From CATQHB01 sp965262595 (lineage in GTDB: Bacteria > Chloroflexota > Dehalococcoidia > Lucifugimonadales > UBA3495): a DNA stretch of 64,000 bases. Made by a program: the position numbers and the translations under genes. Positions 1-9,149 of this stretch are shown piece by piece. Numbering within the stretch: the first letter of the stretch is position 1; each line of letters opens with the position of its first letter. The stretch covers positions 2,976,001 through 3,040,000 of the forward strand of contig OZ253548.1 of assembly GCA_965262595.1 (NCBI GenBank), in the 5' to 3' direction. Below the pieces are notes generated by a model, which saw only the letters and a program-made list of their open reading frames with translations, did no database searches and was not told the DNA's origin.

Positions 1-214
1 TCACCGCCATTAGGCCAACTACAAGGGTTCCTCCGATGGTTAACATTGTCAAGAACATCTGACGTTGCCCGGCACGGAGTTCTTGTAGTCCGGCATCAAG
101 GCGGGTGTTAAGTTCCCTTTGCCCGTCCCTCAATTCCTGCAAGGTCGCCGATTGTTCGTCTAATCGCCCTTCAAGTCTGCCCAACCGGGCGCTATCATCG
201 GTCGCCGTTGTCAT
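1..214 (-). CDS. Coiled-coil protein with C-terminal membrane segment (partial)
   Basis: Read by eye on the minus strand: an ATG at 214 opens a frame that runs off the left edge. The first ~50 residues are charged and heptad-like (MTTATDDSARLGRLEGRLDE, then repeated LQELR-GQR units), as in a short coiled coil. They are followed by a hydrophobic stretch (MFLTMLTIGGTLVVGLMAV) that looks like one transmembrane helix. Small proteins of this design are common and often unassigned, and no function is claimed. The C-terminus lies outside the window. Confidence 0.6.
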   Translation of the reverse strand, partial: MTTATDDSARLGRLEGRLDEQSATLQELRDGQRELNTRLDAGLQELRAGQRQMFLTMLTIGGTLVVGLMAV

Positions 215-451
215 TGTTGCTCCAGTTTGGGCCAGTTACCACCCGCCTGGTTAAGGCAGGTTGGGGTTGAGTATAAATATGGTTATAGGTGGTGTCAAAC
301 GCCGTTTGACACTTCACCTCAGCCCCAAACCCTTTCTCCGGGAGTGAGCCGGGGTGACGGGAAACCGCCCGGTTGTTTATCCGGGCCGGGCGGGATAAAC
401 TGCCGCTACATTTCGGTTTTGGAATTACATAAAGAATGGAGAGGTGGGAAT

Positions 452-1657
452 ATGGCTATTGACGGACAACTGCAAGGAACCTTTGAGCCGCCGGTGCCTT
501 CTCGGGTTATCTTTGGTCAGGGTAAGGCGGAGGATTTGGGCGCGGAAGTGGACCGGCTGGGAGGCCAGCGGGTTATGGTATTGTCCGGTCGCAGCGTAGC
601 GGAAAAGACCGATACCGTCCGTCGGGTAACGTCCCTGTTGGGCGACCGCTGCGTGGCGGTCTATTCCAACCTGCCGCAGCGGGCGCCCCTGGCTACGGCG
701 GTTGAGGCGACCCAAATTGCACTCGACAATAACGTGGATACCCTGGTCGGCGTGGGTGGCAGCACGATATCCGACGCCGCCCGGATGATTGGCGTAATGA
801 TGGCCGAGGGCATTACCTCCGAGGAGCGGCTGCGGGAAGTGAGCCATGCCGGCGGCGGAAACTTTCAGGCCAACGTCGATCCGGCCCGATTGCCGCGTCA
901 GGTATCCATTCCCACCACCCTCTCCGCCGGTGAATTCAACATGGGCGGCGGCAATGTGCTGGACGACCGGGCCGGCCACAAAATCCGGGTGCGCTGCCCC
1001 GGCCTCTACGCCCACCTGATTGTCCTGGACCCGGACATGACCGAGGGCACCCCCGATTGGCTCTGGCTTTCCAGCGGCGTCAAGGCCCTGGACCACTGCA
1101 TCGAACGGCTCTACTGCAAGGGCAGCCAACCGGCGACCGACGCCACCTGCCTGAAGGGGGCCGAGCTGCTTTTCAAGTACCTGCCCCAGTCTTCCGAAAG
1201 CCAGAATAACCCGGAGGCGCGGCTGCAATGTCTGGTGGGGGCCTGGCTGTCAATGATGGGCGCGCCCAGCGTCGGCTCTGGGCTGAGTCACGCTATTGGT
1301 CACGTCGTCGGCGTTAAATACAACGTGGGGCATGGCTATACCTCCTGTATTACCCAGCCCTACGTGATGGAGTTTAACCGCCCGGCCTCGGCGGACAAGC
1401 AGGCAATGCTGGCTCGGGCGGCGGGTATCGACACCCGGGGAATGAGCGACGAAATAGCGGCGACGGCGGCGGCCCGGGTGGTGGATGAGTTCATCCTGGG
1501 CTTGGGAATGCCCCACCGCCTGCGGGAGATGGAGATACCCCGGGATGACTTGCCGGCCATTGCCGCGCTCACCCTGGAGGATGGCCCATCCCGCAACAAC
1601 CCGGTCTTGGTGAATAGCCCGGATGAGTTGTTGGGGTTGTTGGAGAAGGCGTGGTAG
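452..1657 (+). CDS. Iron-containing alcohol dehydrogenase family, maleylacetate-reductase-like
   Basis: About 401 residues starting at the ATG at 452, which has a good ribosome site (GGAGAGGTGGG). An open frame upstream to 227 is non-conserved sequence. The fold signature is clear: a nucleotide-binding GVGGSTISDAARM and the family metal region GVKALDHCIE plus GLSHAIGHVVG. In iron-dependent alcohol dehydrogenases the first site is usually D-A-L-x-H; here the Asp position is Lys. Maleylacetate reductases also lack the Asp (often Asn), so an NAD(P)H-dependent maleylacetate reductase-type enzyme is the best guess. Its neighbours are a dienelactone hydrolase and a ring-cleavage-type VOC protein, the classic partners in chloroaromatic or resorcinol catabolism. 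The exact substrate is not proven. Confidence 0.8.
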   Translation: MAIDGQLQGTFEPPVPSRVIFGQGKAEDLGAEVDRLGGQRVMVLSGRSVAEKTDTVRRVTSLLGDRCVAVYSNLPQRAPLATAVEATQIALDNNVDTLVGVGGSTISDAARMIGVMMAEGITSEERLREVSHAGGGNFQANVDPARLPRQVSIPTTLSAGEFNMGGGNVLDDRAGHKIRVRCPGLYAHLIVLDPDMTEGTPDWLWLSSGVKALDHCIERLYCKGSQPATDATCLKGAELLFKYLPQSSESQNNPEARLQCLVGAWLSMMGAPSVGSGLSHAIGHVVGVKYNVGHGYTSCITQPYVMEFNRPASADKQAMLARAAGIDTRGMSDEIAATAAARVVDEFILGLGMPHRLREMEIPRDDLPAIAALTLEDGPSRNNPVLVNSPDELLGLLEKAW

Positions 1658-1721
1658 GGGGGTGGTCGGGGAATCCGGCGTAAACGCATCTGTAGGAAAT
1701 ACAAAGGGCTAGGAGAGAAAA

Positions 1722-2690
1722 ATGGCAGTTTGGGTAATACGCGGTGGCAAGCACGGGGAACGGGAAGAGGAAGCCCTAGAAAATGGTATGCTGACCATCG
1801 GATGGAATGAACTGGGCGACCTTTCCGGTGTGCAAACCAGAGAGGACGTTAAGTCTACGATCAGTGGCATTAAGCCGTATTTCACTCCGAACCAACTGGG
1901 TACTTATACCGGCCAGATCTGGAACTTCACACGCACGATTCAAACGGGCAACTTGGTTGTTATGCCCCGCAAAGGACAGCCAACAATTGCCATAGGAAAA
2001 ATAATGGGTGAATACCAGTATCGACCAGAGTGTCCCGGCTTCATCCACGGGCGTCCGGTTGAATGGATTAACCGGGAAGTCCCTAGAGATATACTTAGTC
2101 AGGACTTGAAGCGCTCTTTCTACACTGTCTCGGTTGTTTTTCAACCGCAAAGCATTGATGCCGAAAATCGGTTTAGAGCCATTGCAGGATCGTGTCCTGT
2201 GCAACTGGACTTGGCAGAGATGGGGACCAATCAAGTCAGGGACTTTGTCGGTAAAAAATTCAAGGGTCATGAGTTTACCAGATTGGTAGCCGAGGTACTA
2301 AAAGCGCTCGGATATGGCGTAGAAGTTGCGGCTCCGGGTCCGGACGGTGGTGTCTATATAGTTGCTGGTGGAGGGCCGATGGCCTTTGACCCGCCACGTA
2401 TTTGCGTTCAGGTCAAATCTGGTTCGGGTTCAACTGATGTCCATGTCTTGAGGGAATTGGCTGGTGCAATTAAGAACTTCGGTGCGGACTATGGACTTTT
2501 GGTGTCCTGGGGTGGGTTTAATTCCGCTGCGAAGCGAGAAGCTCGTGAGAGTTCCTATTTCAACATGCGCCTCTGGGACGCTGAAACTTTCCTCGAGTTG
2601 TTGTTTGACAACTACGACAAACTGCCATCAGTCTTGAAAGCCGAGTTACCGCTCAAGCAAATATGGGTGCTGGACGAGCCTACTCGCTAA
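1722..2690 (+). CDS. Mrr-like restriction endonuclease (type IV-like)
   Basis: 322 residues with a ribosome site AGGAGAG before the ATG. The C-terminal half carries a PD-(D/E)xK nuclease pattern as in Mrr: EFTRLVAEVLKALGY, then GPDGGVYIV with the catalytic Asp, then CVQVKSGSG giving Q-x-K. The N-terminal ~150 residues begin MAVWVIRGGKHGEREEEALE, an arrangement seen in restriction enzymes of this type and possibly a modified-DNA-recognition domain. No methyltransferase is adjacent, which fits a solitary enzyme that cuts modified foreign DNA. It sits between catabolic genes on the same strand and is likely an acquired defence gene. The target modification cannot be told from sequence. Confidence 0.75.
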   Translation: MAVWVIRGGKHGEREEEALENGMLTIGWNELGDLSGVQTREDVKSTISGIKPYFTPNQLGTYTGQIWNFTRTIQTGNLVVMPRKGQPTIAIGKIMGEYQYRPECPGFIHGRPVEWINREVPRDILSQDLKRSFYTVSVVFQPQSIDAENRFRAIAGSCPVQLDLAEMGTNQVRDFVGKKFKGHEFTRLVAEVLKALGYGVEVAAPGPDGGVYIVAGGGPMAFDPPRICVQVKSGSGSTDVHVLRELAGAIKNFGADYGLLVSWGGFNSAAKREARESSYFNMRLWDAETFLELLFDNYDKLPSVLKAELPLKQIWVLDEPTR

Positions 2691-2785
2691 AGTATGCCCA
2701 ACCCCCGCCAATCTGCTAAAATGCCTTTGCCGGGGCTACCCGGCGTAGCAATAAAACAAACACTAAATTATGGAGGTATGCCAAT

Positions 2786-3499
2786 ATGCCATCCTTTATG
2801 GATAAATTGACCGTTAACGGGGAAGAGATGGATATGTACGCTGCGATTCCCAGCGGCTCCGGGCCTTTCCCCGCCGTGGTGGTTGCATTTCATGTGGGCG
2901 GTATGGACGACTTTGACAAGAAAATGGCCGACCGGTTCGCCGAGGAAGGGTACGTGGCCGTCGTTCCCGACCTGTTCCACCGCTTCAGTGAAGAGGTCAT
3001 GGCCGGTCCCCGCCTGGACCGCTTGGGTCATCTCAGCGACGCGGACATCATCGCGGATATGAACGCGGCAGTGGATTTCTTGAAGGGTAATTCGGCCATT
3101 GACAACGACCGCATCGGCGTAACCGGCTTCTGCATGGGCGGGCGCATCGCCTGGCTGATGGCGGCGGTCAACCCCATCTTCAAGGCTACCGTCCCCTTCT
3201 ACGGCGGCAACATCATGGGCATCTGGGGCGAAGCTGAGAAGGCTCCCTTTGAGCTGACCGGAGACATCAATTGCCCGATGCTGTTCCATTTCGGTGAGAT
3301 TGACGCCAACCCCTCTCAGGATGACATGGTTAAGCTGGACGCCGAGATGAACCGGCTGGGCAAAGATCACCAGTTTCACACCTACGCCGGCGCCGGCCAC
3401 GCCTTCATGGACTGGACCGGAGAGCGGCACAATCCCGAGGGCGCCGAAGTTGCCTGGACTCGTACCGTGGAGTTTCTTGACGGTATCTTGAAGACGTAG
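2786..3499 (+). CDS. Dienelactone hydrolase family protein
   Basis: 237 residues, alpha/beta hydrolase. The family's cysteine nucleophile elbow is present (GVTGFCMGGRIAW), with Asp in FGEIDANPS and His in GAGHAFMDW completing the Cys-Asp-His triad. Length matches the family (about 230-250). The start is supported by GGAGGT 8-12 bases upstream. Known members hydrolyse dienelactone to maleylacetate in modified ortho-cleavage pathways. Maleylacetate would be the substrate of the reductase-like protein at 452-1657, so the two genes may form one route despite the nuclease gene between them. Confidence 0.88.
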   Translation: MPSFMDKLTVNGEEMDMYAAIPSGSGPFPAVVVAFHVGGMDDFDKKMADRFAEEGYVAVVPDLFHRFSEEVMAGPRLDRLGHLSDADIIADMNAAVDFLKGNSAIDNDRIGVTGFCMGGRIAWLMAAVNPIFKATVPFYGGNIMGIWGEAEKAPFELTGDINCPMLFHFGEIDANPSQDDMVKLDAEMNRLGKDHQFHTYAGAGHAFMDWTGERHNPEGAEVAWTRTVEFLDGILKT

Positions 3500-3725
3500 G
3501 CGGCCTGGCCTGGTCCCTTTCCGGCCGGTCAAGCGCCGGTAAACCAATGGGGACTAATAAAACCGGATATTTGCAACAACCGAATATTTACAATAAATAG
3601 AGAACTCCGCCGGTGGGCCGACCCTGGGACCATATCGGCGCCGGCGGGCGGTTTTACCGGCGGCAGAGACAAACCCTGAATCGAGCCGGTAGATAAACGA
3701 GCAAGTCTATATACAGGAGTAGGCT

Positions 3726-4964
3726 ATGGCCACAACGGAAAAGGGAGATAAGTACAGCGTTGGCGGCGTGATGATGGACCGGCCGTTCAAGATTCGCCGG
3801 TTGGGCCACTTTGGTTTCAACTCCGACAACATGGAAGAGGCGGCTCACTTTTACCGCGACCTGCTGGGTTTCTGGGAGTCGGACGTTCTGGACTTTAAGC
3901 GGATTCCCGGGCTGGGGGAGAAACTGGCGCACATTGAGGACGGCCGCGGCTACTTTTTCACCCACGGCAGCGACCATCACGCCTTCGTGCTGTTTCCCCG
4001 CGACGTGATGGATGCTTTCGTGGCCGCCGGCGGTGGCGGCGGCGGCCAGGGCGAAGTAACCATTAACCAGATTACCTGGCAGACCGGAGCGTTGGCCGAG
4101 GTAGTTAATGGCGCCCGCTTCTTTGAGGAGCGGGGTATTGGCATTCAGCGAGTGGGACGGGATATGCCGGGGAGTAACTGGCACGTCTATCCCTATGACC
4201 CGGACGGCCACATCAACGAGCTTTACTACGGTATTGAGCAGATTGACTGGACCCGGCGCAGCAAGCCCCGGGATATGTACTATCGGATATTCCATGAAGA
4301 GCCGTCCCTGCCCCAGATGTCCGAGGAAGCTGAGGTAGAGGAAGCCCTGGCCAAAGGAATAGATATCTTCTCCGGCTTCCGCGGGGCGGAGACCCTGCCG
4401 GCAAAGTATGATGTGGAAGGGGTATTGCTGCCCCGTCCCTTCAAGATAACCAAAATCGGGCCGGTGAATCTCTTTGTCCAGGATATAGCCGCGTCGCTGG
4501 ACTTCTACAGCAACAACCTGGGCTTTACCCTCACCGAAGAGACGGAATACCAGGGGCACCGCCTCTACTTCCTGCGAAGCGGGGCGGAACACCACAGCCT
4601 GGCCCTATTCCCCAAATCGCTGCGGGAGGAGTTGGGTTGCAGCTCCCACACTACCAGCGCATCCTTTGGCGTGGAGGTGGGCAGCTATACTCAGCTACGG
4701 AATGCGGTGGGTTTCCTGAAGGAAAATGGTGTGGAGTTCAAGGAGATGCCACCGGAACTGCACCCCGGGATTGACTACGTGGCCTACGGCGCCGACCCGG
4801 ACGGTCACCTCATCCAGCTCTACTACTACATGGAGCAAATCGGCTGGAGCGGCAAGCCCCGTCCCAGGGAAATGCGGCGGCAAGTCCCGGCTAATTGGCC
4901 GGACACGCTGGAGCCAATGTCGGATACCTACGTTGACCAGGTGTTTCAGGGGCCGTTGGGGTAG
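3726..4964 (+). CDS. Two-domain VOC (glyoxalase/extradiol dioxygenase-like) protein
   Basis: 412 residues made of two consecutive VOC modules. Module 1 begins RRLGHFGFNSDNMEEAAHFY with HHAFVLFP and ends DPDGHINELYYGIEQIDW. Module 2 begins KIGPVNLFVQDIAASLDFY with HHSLALFP and ends DPDGHLIQLYYYMEQIGW. The paired layout and His/Glu pattern resemble catechol 2,3-dioxygenases, which use a 2-His-1-carboxylate iron. In module 2 the first His position is Asn/Val-like, so only one module may bind metal. RBS AGGAG lies upstream of ATG 3726. A strong terminator follows directly. Context suggests ring cleavage, but the substrate is unknown. Confidence 0.8.
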   Translation: MATTEKGDKYSVGGVMMDRPFKIRRLGHFGFNSDNMEEAAHFYRDLLGFWESDVLDFKRIPGLGEKLAHIEDGRGYFFTHGSDHHAFVLFPRDVMDAFVAAGGGGGGQGEVTINQITWQTGALAEVVNGARFFEERGIGIQRVGRDMPGSNWHVYPYDPDGHINELYYGIEQIDWTRRSKPRDMYYRIFHEEPSLPQMSEEAEVEEALAKGIDIFSGFRGAETLPAKYDVEGVLLPRPFKITKIGPVNLFVQDIAASLDFYSNNLGFTLTEETEYQGHRLYFLRSGAEHHSLALFPKSLREELGCSSHTTSASFGVEVGSYTQLRNAVGFLKENGVEFKEMPPELHPGIDYVAYGADPDGHLIQLYYYMEQIGWSGKPRPREMRRQVPANWPDTLEPMSDTYVDQVFQGPLG

Positions 4965-4985
4965 GGGGAGCGAGTTTTTCAGGGG

Positions 4986-5030
4986 AAAGAATGGGGGCGG
5001 GCTTTGGCGGCCCCCATTCTTTTTCTTCTT
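4986..5030 (+). terminator. Rho-independent terminator after the VOC gene
   Basis: A perfect 13-bp inverted repeat: AAAGAATGGGGGC (4986-4998) pairs with GCCCCCATTCTTT (5010-5022), followed by a T-rich tail. It closes the transcription unit ending at 4964. Confidence 0.9.
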
Positions 5031-5061
5031 TAGCCGCAAAAAGAAAGGTCAATGAGACGCT

Positions 5062-5340
5062 ATGGATGACGCGCAATTAAAGAGATACTTGCAATCGGTG
5101 GGAATGGAATGTTTCGTTACATACTATAGAAGGTTTGCTGATTACTCATTGTCAAATGAGGATGTTGCTGCGATTTTGGTCAATGAAATGAAATATGCCT
5201 CCAAAGCCAGCAGGGTGCGCGTTAGCACAGCTCGCAGTATCATAAAGGCAGGACGGGCCAGAGATGCTCTGATAATCATCTCTAAATCTGTTCGAGTTCC
5301 CGCTTCAGTTAAGGATGAGGCGGATCGAATAGCCACATAG
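5062..5340 (+). CDS. Small hypothetical protein
   Basis: 92 residues, not recognised. It begins MDDAQLKRYLQSVGMECFVT and contains NEDVAAILVNEMKYASKASR and RVSTARSIIKAGRARDALII. It looks all-helical with balanced charge, as real small proteins do, and base composition is more AT-rich than neighbouring genes, suggesting transfer. It has no convincing ribosome site and lies just upstream of, but convergent with, a toxin-antitoxin pair. Confidence 0.5.
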   Translation: MDDAQLKRYLQSVGMECFVTYYRRFADYSLSNEDVAAILVNEMKYASKASRVRVSTARSIIKAGRARDALIIISKSVRVPASVKDEADRIAT

Positions 5341-5386
5341 GGTTATTAAACCCGAAAACCGCATAGGAGATAGGACAGGGGGAATG

Positions 5387-5758
5387 CTAGAGGAGGTCTT
5401 CCACGGTTATGTTGAGGGCCTGGGCCAAGGCGGCCAGGGTTTTAGTGGAGGCGGCACGCTTCCCGGTCTCAAGTTGGGAGAGGTAAATGGCATCAATGTC
5501 GGCGGCGGCGGCCAACTCGGCTTGGGTCATATTGCGATGACTCCGATATACCTGGATCGGGTTTTGCCCGGCTAGGAGCCGGTCCACTACTTCGATAGGA
5601 AAGGACTCGCCCCCTTCTTCTTTGGCGCGGTCGTAAAGCTCCTCATCGCTCAACAGCGCCCCGGGGTCTTCCTTCGCCAAGCGTTCATATTCCGTCCATG
5701 GAATCACCGCGAAGGCCGGCTGTCCGGTAGCATCAAAAATGACCTGGGGTTGGTTCAT
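5387..5758 (-). CDS. XRE-family helix-turn-helix antitoxin
   Basis: 123 residues. The N-terminal ~45 residues (IFDATGQPAFAVIPWTEYER) resemble the Phd/antitoxin-style segment found in HTH antitoxins. The C-terminal half is a Cro/C1 helix-turn-helix: MTQAELAAAADIDAIYLSQL followed by GKRAASTKTLAALAQALN. It is second in a minus-strand pair, 9 bases downstream of the RelE-type toxin, the toxin-first order of HigBA-like modules. It should neutralise the toxin and repress the operon. A ribosome site (GGAGGAT) precedes its ATG. Confidence 0.85.
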   Translation of the reverse strand: MNQPQVIFDATGQPAFAVIPWTEYERLAKEDPGALLSDEELYDRAKEEGGESFPIEVVDRLLAGQNPIQVYRSHRNMTQAELAAAADIDAIYLSQLETGKRAASTKTLAALAQALNITVEDLL

Positions 5759-5767
5759 TATATCCTC

Positions 5768-6037
5768 CTACTCTCTGTAGGCTTGACCGCGTGGAACAAT
5801 GCGCAGCACATCAATAACCCTGGCGGCATCATCCAGCTCAAAAATAATTCGCAGGTTGCCTGATCTGAGACGTAAGCCGGGTCGTCCAGTCAGTATGGCT
5901 ATATCCATATCCCTTCGGTCGGGGTTCTCGGCTAGTTGATCCAGTTCGTGGCGAATGCGCTGGGCTTGCTGCCGAGGCATCCTCTGCAAAGCTCTTACAG
6001 CTCGGCGCTTGAATATCAACTTGTACAGCCCATCCAT
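5768..6037 (-). CDS. RelE/ParE-family toxin
   Basis: 89 residues, normal for RelE-type ribonuclease toxins. Features seen: MDGLYKLIFKRRAVRALQRM at the start, central GRPGLRLRSGNLRIIFELDD and C-terminal VIDVLRIVPRGQAYRE, matching the family's beta-strand core with basic residues. Members of this family cleave mRNA on the ribosome or, for ParE, target gyrase; which applies cannot be decided here. It is first gene of a two-gene minus-strand operon with the HTH antitoxin. Confidence 0.87.
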   Translation of the reverse strand: MDGLYKLIFKRRAVRALQRMPRQQAQRIRHELDQLAENPDRRDMDIAILTGRPGLRLRSGNLRIIFELDDAARVIDVLRIVPRGQAYRE

Positions 6038-6078
6038 CTCCCATACTTTAATGTTTTAGCCATTAGCTTTATTACGTA

Positions 6079-6110
6079 AGGGGCGTATTTTGAAATACGC
6101 CCCTCATTTT
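6079..6110. terminator. Stem-loop terminator between TA pair and korB
   Basis: AGGGGCGTATTT (6079-6090) and AAATACGCCCCT (6093-6104) form a perfect 12-bp hairpin with a two-base loop. A T-run follows on the plus strand. It lies downstream of korB on the minus strand and before the toxin promoter. Confidence 0.75.
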
Positions 6111-6166
6111 TACTATCCGGTTTCCACCGACCTTTTAAGGCCGATGACTCGACTGCTGCCTTAACC

Positions 6167-7084
6167 CTACATCATCCGGCGGATGATATTCTGCGCCTGC
6201 TCCTCGCTTAGACCAAGGGGGCGGAGAGCCAGGGGCCCGCCATTATCCAGAACCGGCTCGCGGCGGCCCAGGCTGGGGATGTCCGGGCTTTGAAAGAATA
6301 TGCCGGTATAGATGGTGTCGCCCCAAGCCATTGCCCTTTCGCAGGCTTGTTTCCAGTCACTGGTATTGTGTTCCTCGTCCTCCAGCTTTACTATCCGGTC
6401 CTTGAAGAACTGGTGGGTGTTGTCCAGATTGAAGGTAACGCAGGGGCTGAAGACATCAATCAATGCGAAGCCCTTGTGGGTGATGGCCTGCTGCATCAGG
6501 TCGCTGAGCTGCCGTACATCGCCGCTGTAGCCCCGGGCCACGAAGGTTGCCCCGTTCATTATTGCCGAAGTAATCGGGTTGATCGGCGCTTCCACGCTGC
6601 CGAAGGGGGTGCTCTTGGTCTTCATGCCGTCCCGGCTGGTCGGCGAAATCTGGCCGGTGGTCAGGCCGTAAATCTGGTTATTCATCACAATGTAGGTCAG
6701 GTCAATGTTGCGGCGGGCGGTATGGGTAAAGTGATTGCCGCCGATGCCGTAGCCGTCGCCGTCGCCGCCGGTGACGATGACGGTCAACTCGTGGTTGGCC
6801 AGCTTGGCCCCGGTAGCCATTGCCAGGGAGCGACCGTGGAGCGTATGCATCCCGTAGCTGTTAAAGTACCCGGGCAAATTGGAAGAGCAGCCGATGCCGC
6901 TGACCGTGAGTATTTCGTGGGGTTGCAGTCCTAAACCGGCGCAGGCCCGCTGCAAGCTGTTTAATACGCCAAAGTCGCCACAACCGGGGCACCAGTCCGG
7001 ATCTATTGCTCCCTTAAAATCCCGGGCGGTTAATGCAACGACGCCAACATCTCCGGCTCCATCTTGCGTAGTAGTCATCGGCAA
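6167..7084 (-). CDS. korB: 2-oxoacid:ferredoxin oxidoreductase, beta subunit
   Basis: 305 residues. It carries the beta-subunit cysteine motif DWCPGCGDFGVL and the thiamine diphosphate motif GGDGDGYGIGGNHF followed by NNQIYGLTTGQ. The partner gene korA lies upstream with a 5-base gap, so both are translated from one minus-strand message. Together they oxidatively decarboxylate a 2-oxoacid (2-oxoglutarate is most usual for this fused architecture) to acyl-CoA with reduction of ferredoxin. The substrate could instead be another 2-oxoacid. Confidence 0.92.
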   Translation of the reverse strand: MPMTTTQDGAGDVGVVALTARDFKGAIDPDWCPGCGDFGVLNSLQRACAGLGLQPHEILTVSGIGCSSNLPGYFNSYGMHTLHGRSLAMATGAKLANHELTVIVTGGDGDGYGIGGNHFTHTARRNIDLTYIVMNNQIYGLTTGQISPTSRDGMKTKSTPFGSVEAPINPITSAIMNGATFVARGYSGDVRQLSDLMQQAITHKGFALIDVFSPCVTFNLDNTHQFFKDRIVKLEDEEHNTSDWKQACERAMAWGDTIYTGIFFQSPDIPSLGRREPVLDNGGPLALRPLGLSEEQAQNIIRRMM

Positions 7085-7089
7085 TCCCT

Positions 7090-8871
7090 CTATACAATAA
7101 TTTCCTGAACGGGAACGTATCGGTCGGTGGTTCCGGCAAGCTGCTCCAGCACCCCGTCAACGATGTGATGGGGCATAAACGGCTCTCCGTCGTACTTGCG
7201 GATGTGGCCGGACACGGAAAGGCCGGTCTCACTGCGCATATACCGGTAGAACTGACCGGAATAGTTGTTTTCCACGACGATCACCCGCTTGGCGCGGGAG
7301 AGCGCGTCCATTACCGCCTCACCGTGGAAGGGAACAATCCACTTGATGGGCAACTGATTTGCCTGGATGCCCTTTTCCGCCAATTGTTCAATAGCCTCTT
7401 TTATAACCCCGTAGGTGGAGCCCCAGCCGACCAGCGTAACCTCGGCGTCCTCCGCTCCTTCCAACTCCGGCGGGGCGATGTTGGTGACGATGTCCTGGAA
7501 CTTGCGCGCCCGCTTTTCCACCATCATCCGCCGCTTCAGGGGGTTGGTGAACTCGTCGCTGATTAGCACCGAGTTTTCATCGTGTTCGTCGGTGGCGACC
7601 ACATGGACGTAGCCCTCTATGCCGGGCAGCGCCCGGGGAGATACTCCGCTCTCGGTGTCCTTATATCGCATATAGCCGTTGGCCGGCGCCGGTTGGGTAA
7701 TCAGCTCCCCCCGGTCAATCGAGGGTTGCATATTAATGTCGTCCGGGTCAACGCTGAACCGGCCCTCGCCGATAAGCAGGTCGGTCAGGACGATGGCGGG
7801 GCATTGGGCCTTGTCCACCAGATTATACAATTCGGGCATCGTGTTGTAAGAGTCCAGGGCATCCCTGGGAGCAACGATAAAACGCTCAAAATCGCCTTGA
7901 CTGGCGCCAAGCACCTGCCAAAGGTCGCCCTGCTCGGTTTTGGTGGGAACCCCGGTGGAAGGCCCGGCCCGCTGCACATCAATGAAGACCACCGGAATTT
8001 CCATCATTCCGGCGGCGCCCACTGCCTCGGTCATCAGGGCAAAACCGCCTCCGGAAGTGCCGCACATAGCCCGGCAGCCGGCGTGGGAGGCGCCGATAGC
8101 CATGTTGGCAACGGCGATTTCATCTTCAACCTGGCGCACCATAATGCCCAGATTCCGGGCGTTTTGAGCCATCCAGTGCAGGATGCCGCTGGAGGGGCTC
8201 ATGGGGTAGGCGCAGTAAAACTTGACGCCCGCCGCCGCGCCGCCCATCGCGATGGCGTCGTTGCCGGCCCAGACGGCCAGCGGTTTTTCGCCGGTAGGCA
8301 TGGAGTCGTAATAAGGAACAAAGTTCTCGTTGGCATAGTCAAAGCCCGCGCGAGCCACGCCGACGTTTTCATCGATGACCCCTTGACCCTGACGCTGGAA
8401 CCGGAGGGTCAGGCTCTCTTCCAGAATCTCAAATTCCAGGCCGAGAAGGGACATGATGGCGCCCGAAGCGACCGTATTCTGGATGAGACGGTTTCGGCTG
8501 CCGCCGGTTAGCTCGGAAACGGGCATGGGACACAGGTGCACGCCGTCATTGGAGCTGCCGGCAGTAATGTTATCGCCGTTATAAATAACCCGGCTGCCCG
8601 GTCCCATCAAATTAAGATGGCGGTCCATTGTGTTCTGGTTAAGGCACAGCAACAGGTCAAGCCGGTCGCCGTGGCTATACAGTTCCTGGTCGGAAACCCG
8701 CACGGTCAGAAATATGTGGCCGCCGCGGATGATGGACTGGTAGGCGTTGTAAGTGTAAAGGTGCAGACCGCGGCGGACGAATATTCGGGCCAGAATGTCG
8801 CCCGGAGTTGCTATTCCTTGTCCGGCTTCTCCCCCAATCGCAAGGGAAAAATCGTACTTTCCTAACGCCAT
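7090..8871 (-). CDS. korA: 2-oxoacid:ferredoxin oxidoreductase, fused gamma-alpha subunit
   Basis: 593 residues. Residues ~1-190 are the gamma domain (GGEAGQGIATPG, then YQSIIRGGHIFLTVRVS). From ~205 the alpha/pyrimidine-binding domain follows, with YPMSPSSGI and QRAGPSTGVPTKTEQGDL, both diagnostic. The C-terminal part carries LVGWGSTYGVIKEAIE and VVENNYSGQF, as in domain II/III of the family. The gamma-alpha fusion is typical of two-gene KorAB in Actinobacteria, Chloroflexota and archaea. It is co-transcribed with korB. Confidence 0.93.
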   Translation of the reverse strand: MALGKYDFSLAIGGEAGQGIATPGDILARIFVRRGLHLYTYNAYQSIIRGGHIFLTVRVSDQELYSHGDRLDLLLCLNQNTMDRHLNLMGPGSRVIYNGDNITAGSSNDGVHLCPMPVSELTGGSRNRLIQNTVASGAIMSLLGLEFEILEESLTLRFQRQGQGVIDENVGVARAGFDYANENFVPYYDSMPTGEKPLAVWAGNDAIAMGGAAAGVKFYCAYPMSPSSGILHWMAQNARNLGIMVRQVEDEIAVANMAIGASHAGCRAMCGTSGGGFALMTEAVGAAGMMEIPVVFIDVQRAGPSTGVPTKTEQGDLWQVLGASQGDFERFIVAPRDALDSYNTMPELYNLVDKAQCPAIVLTDLLIGEGRFSVDPDDINMQPSIDRGELITQPAPANGYMRYKDTESGVSPRALPGIEGYVHVVATDEHDENSVLISDEFTNPLKRRMMVEKRARKFQDIVTNIAPPELEGAEDAEVTLVGWGSTYGVIKEAIEQLAEKGIQANQLPIKWIVPFHGEAVMDALSRAKRVIVVENNYSGQFYRYMRSETGLSVSGHIRKYDGEPFMPHHIVDGVLEQLAGTTDRYVPVQEIIV

Positions 8872-9149
8872 ACAAGACTCCTCTAGTACCAGTCTTTGGT
8901 TGCCGCCTTCAGCAATAGGGCAGCAAAAGATGCCGTGCCGGTGTCCTGCCCCTGAGGTATCGCCTGCGAATCTTCCCGGAAACTTTCAAAAGTCCAGTAT
9001 AATACCGAAGGGTGGCCAACGCAACGTGTAAGCGGATAACGGATAATCCCGCCGGATATACCGGTATTTGCAACCCGGTTTTGGCGTTTCTTTATGGCGT
9101 TCCTTTATGCTGGAGCGATCCTGTACGCTCCCGGGCAAGATTAACCCTG
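8872..9149. other. Intergenic region upstream of korA
   Basis: No gene is seen. It should hold the korAB promoter on the minus strand; an AT-rich TATTATACT patch near 8996-9004 is a possible -10 region for either strand. Short frames here have no coding character. Confidence 0.4.

Noticed and set aside
425..1228. Long minus-strand open frame opposite the reductase
   Set aside because: It is the antisense of a clearly conserved enzyme in high-GC DNA, has no family likeness and no ribosome site.
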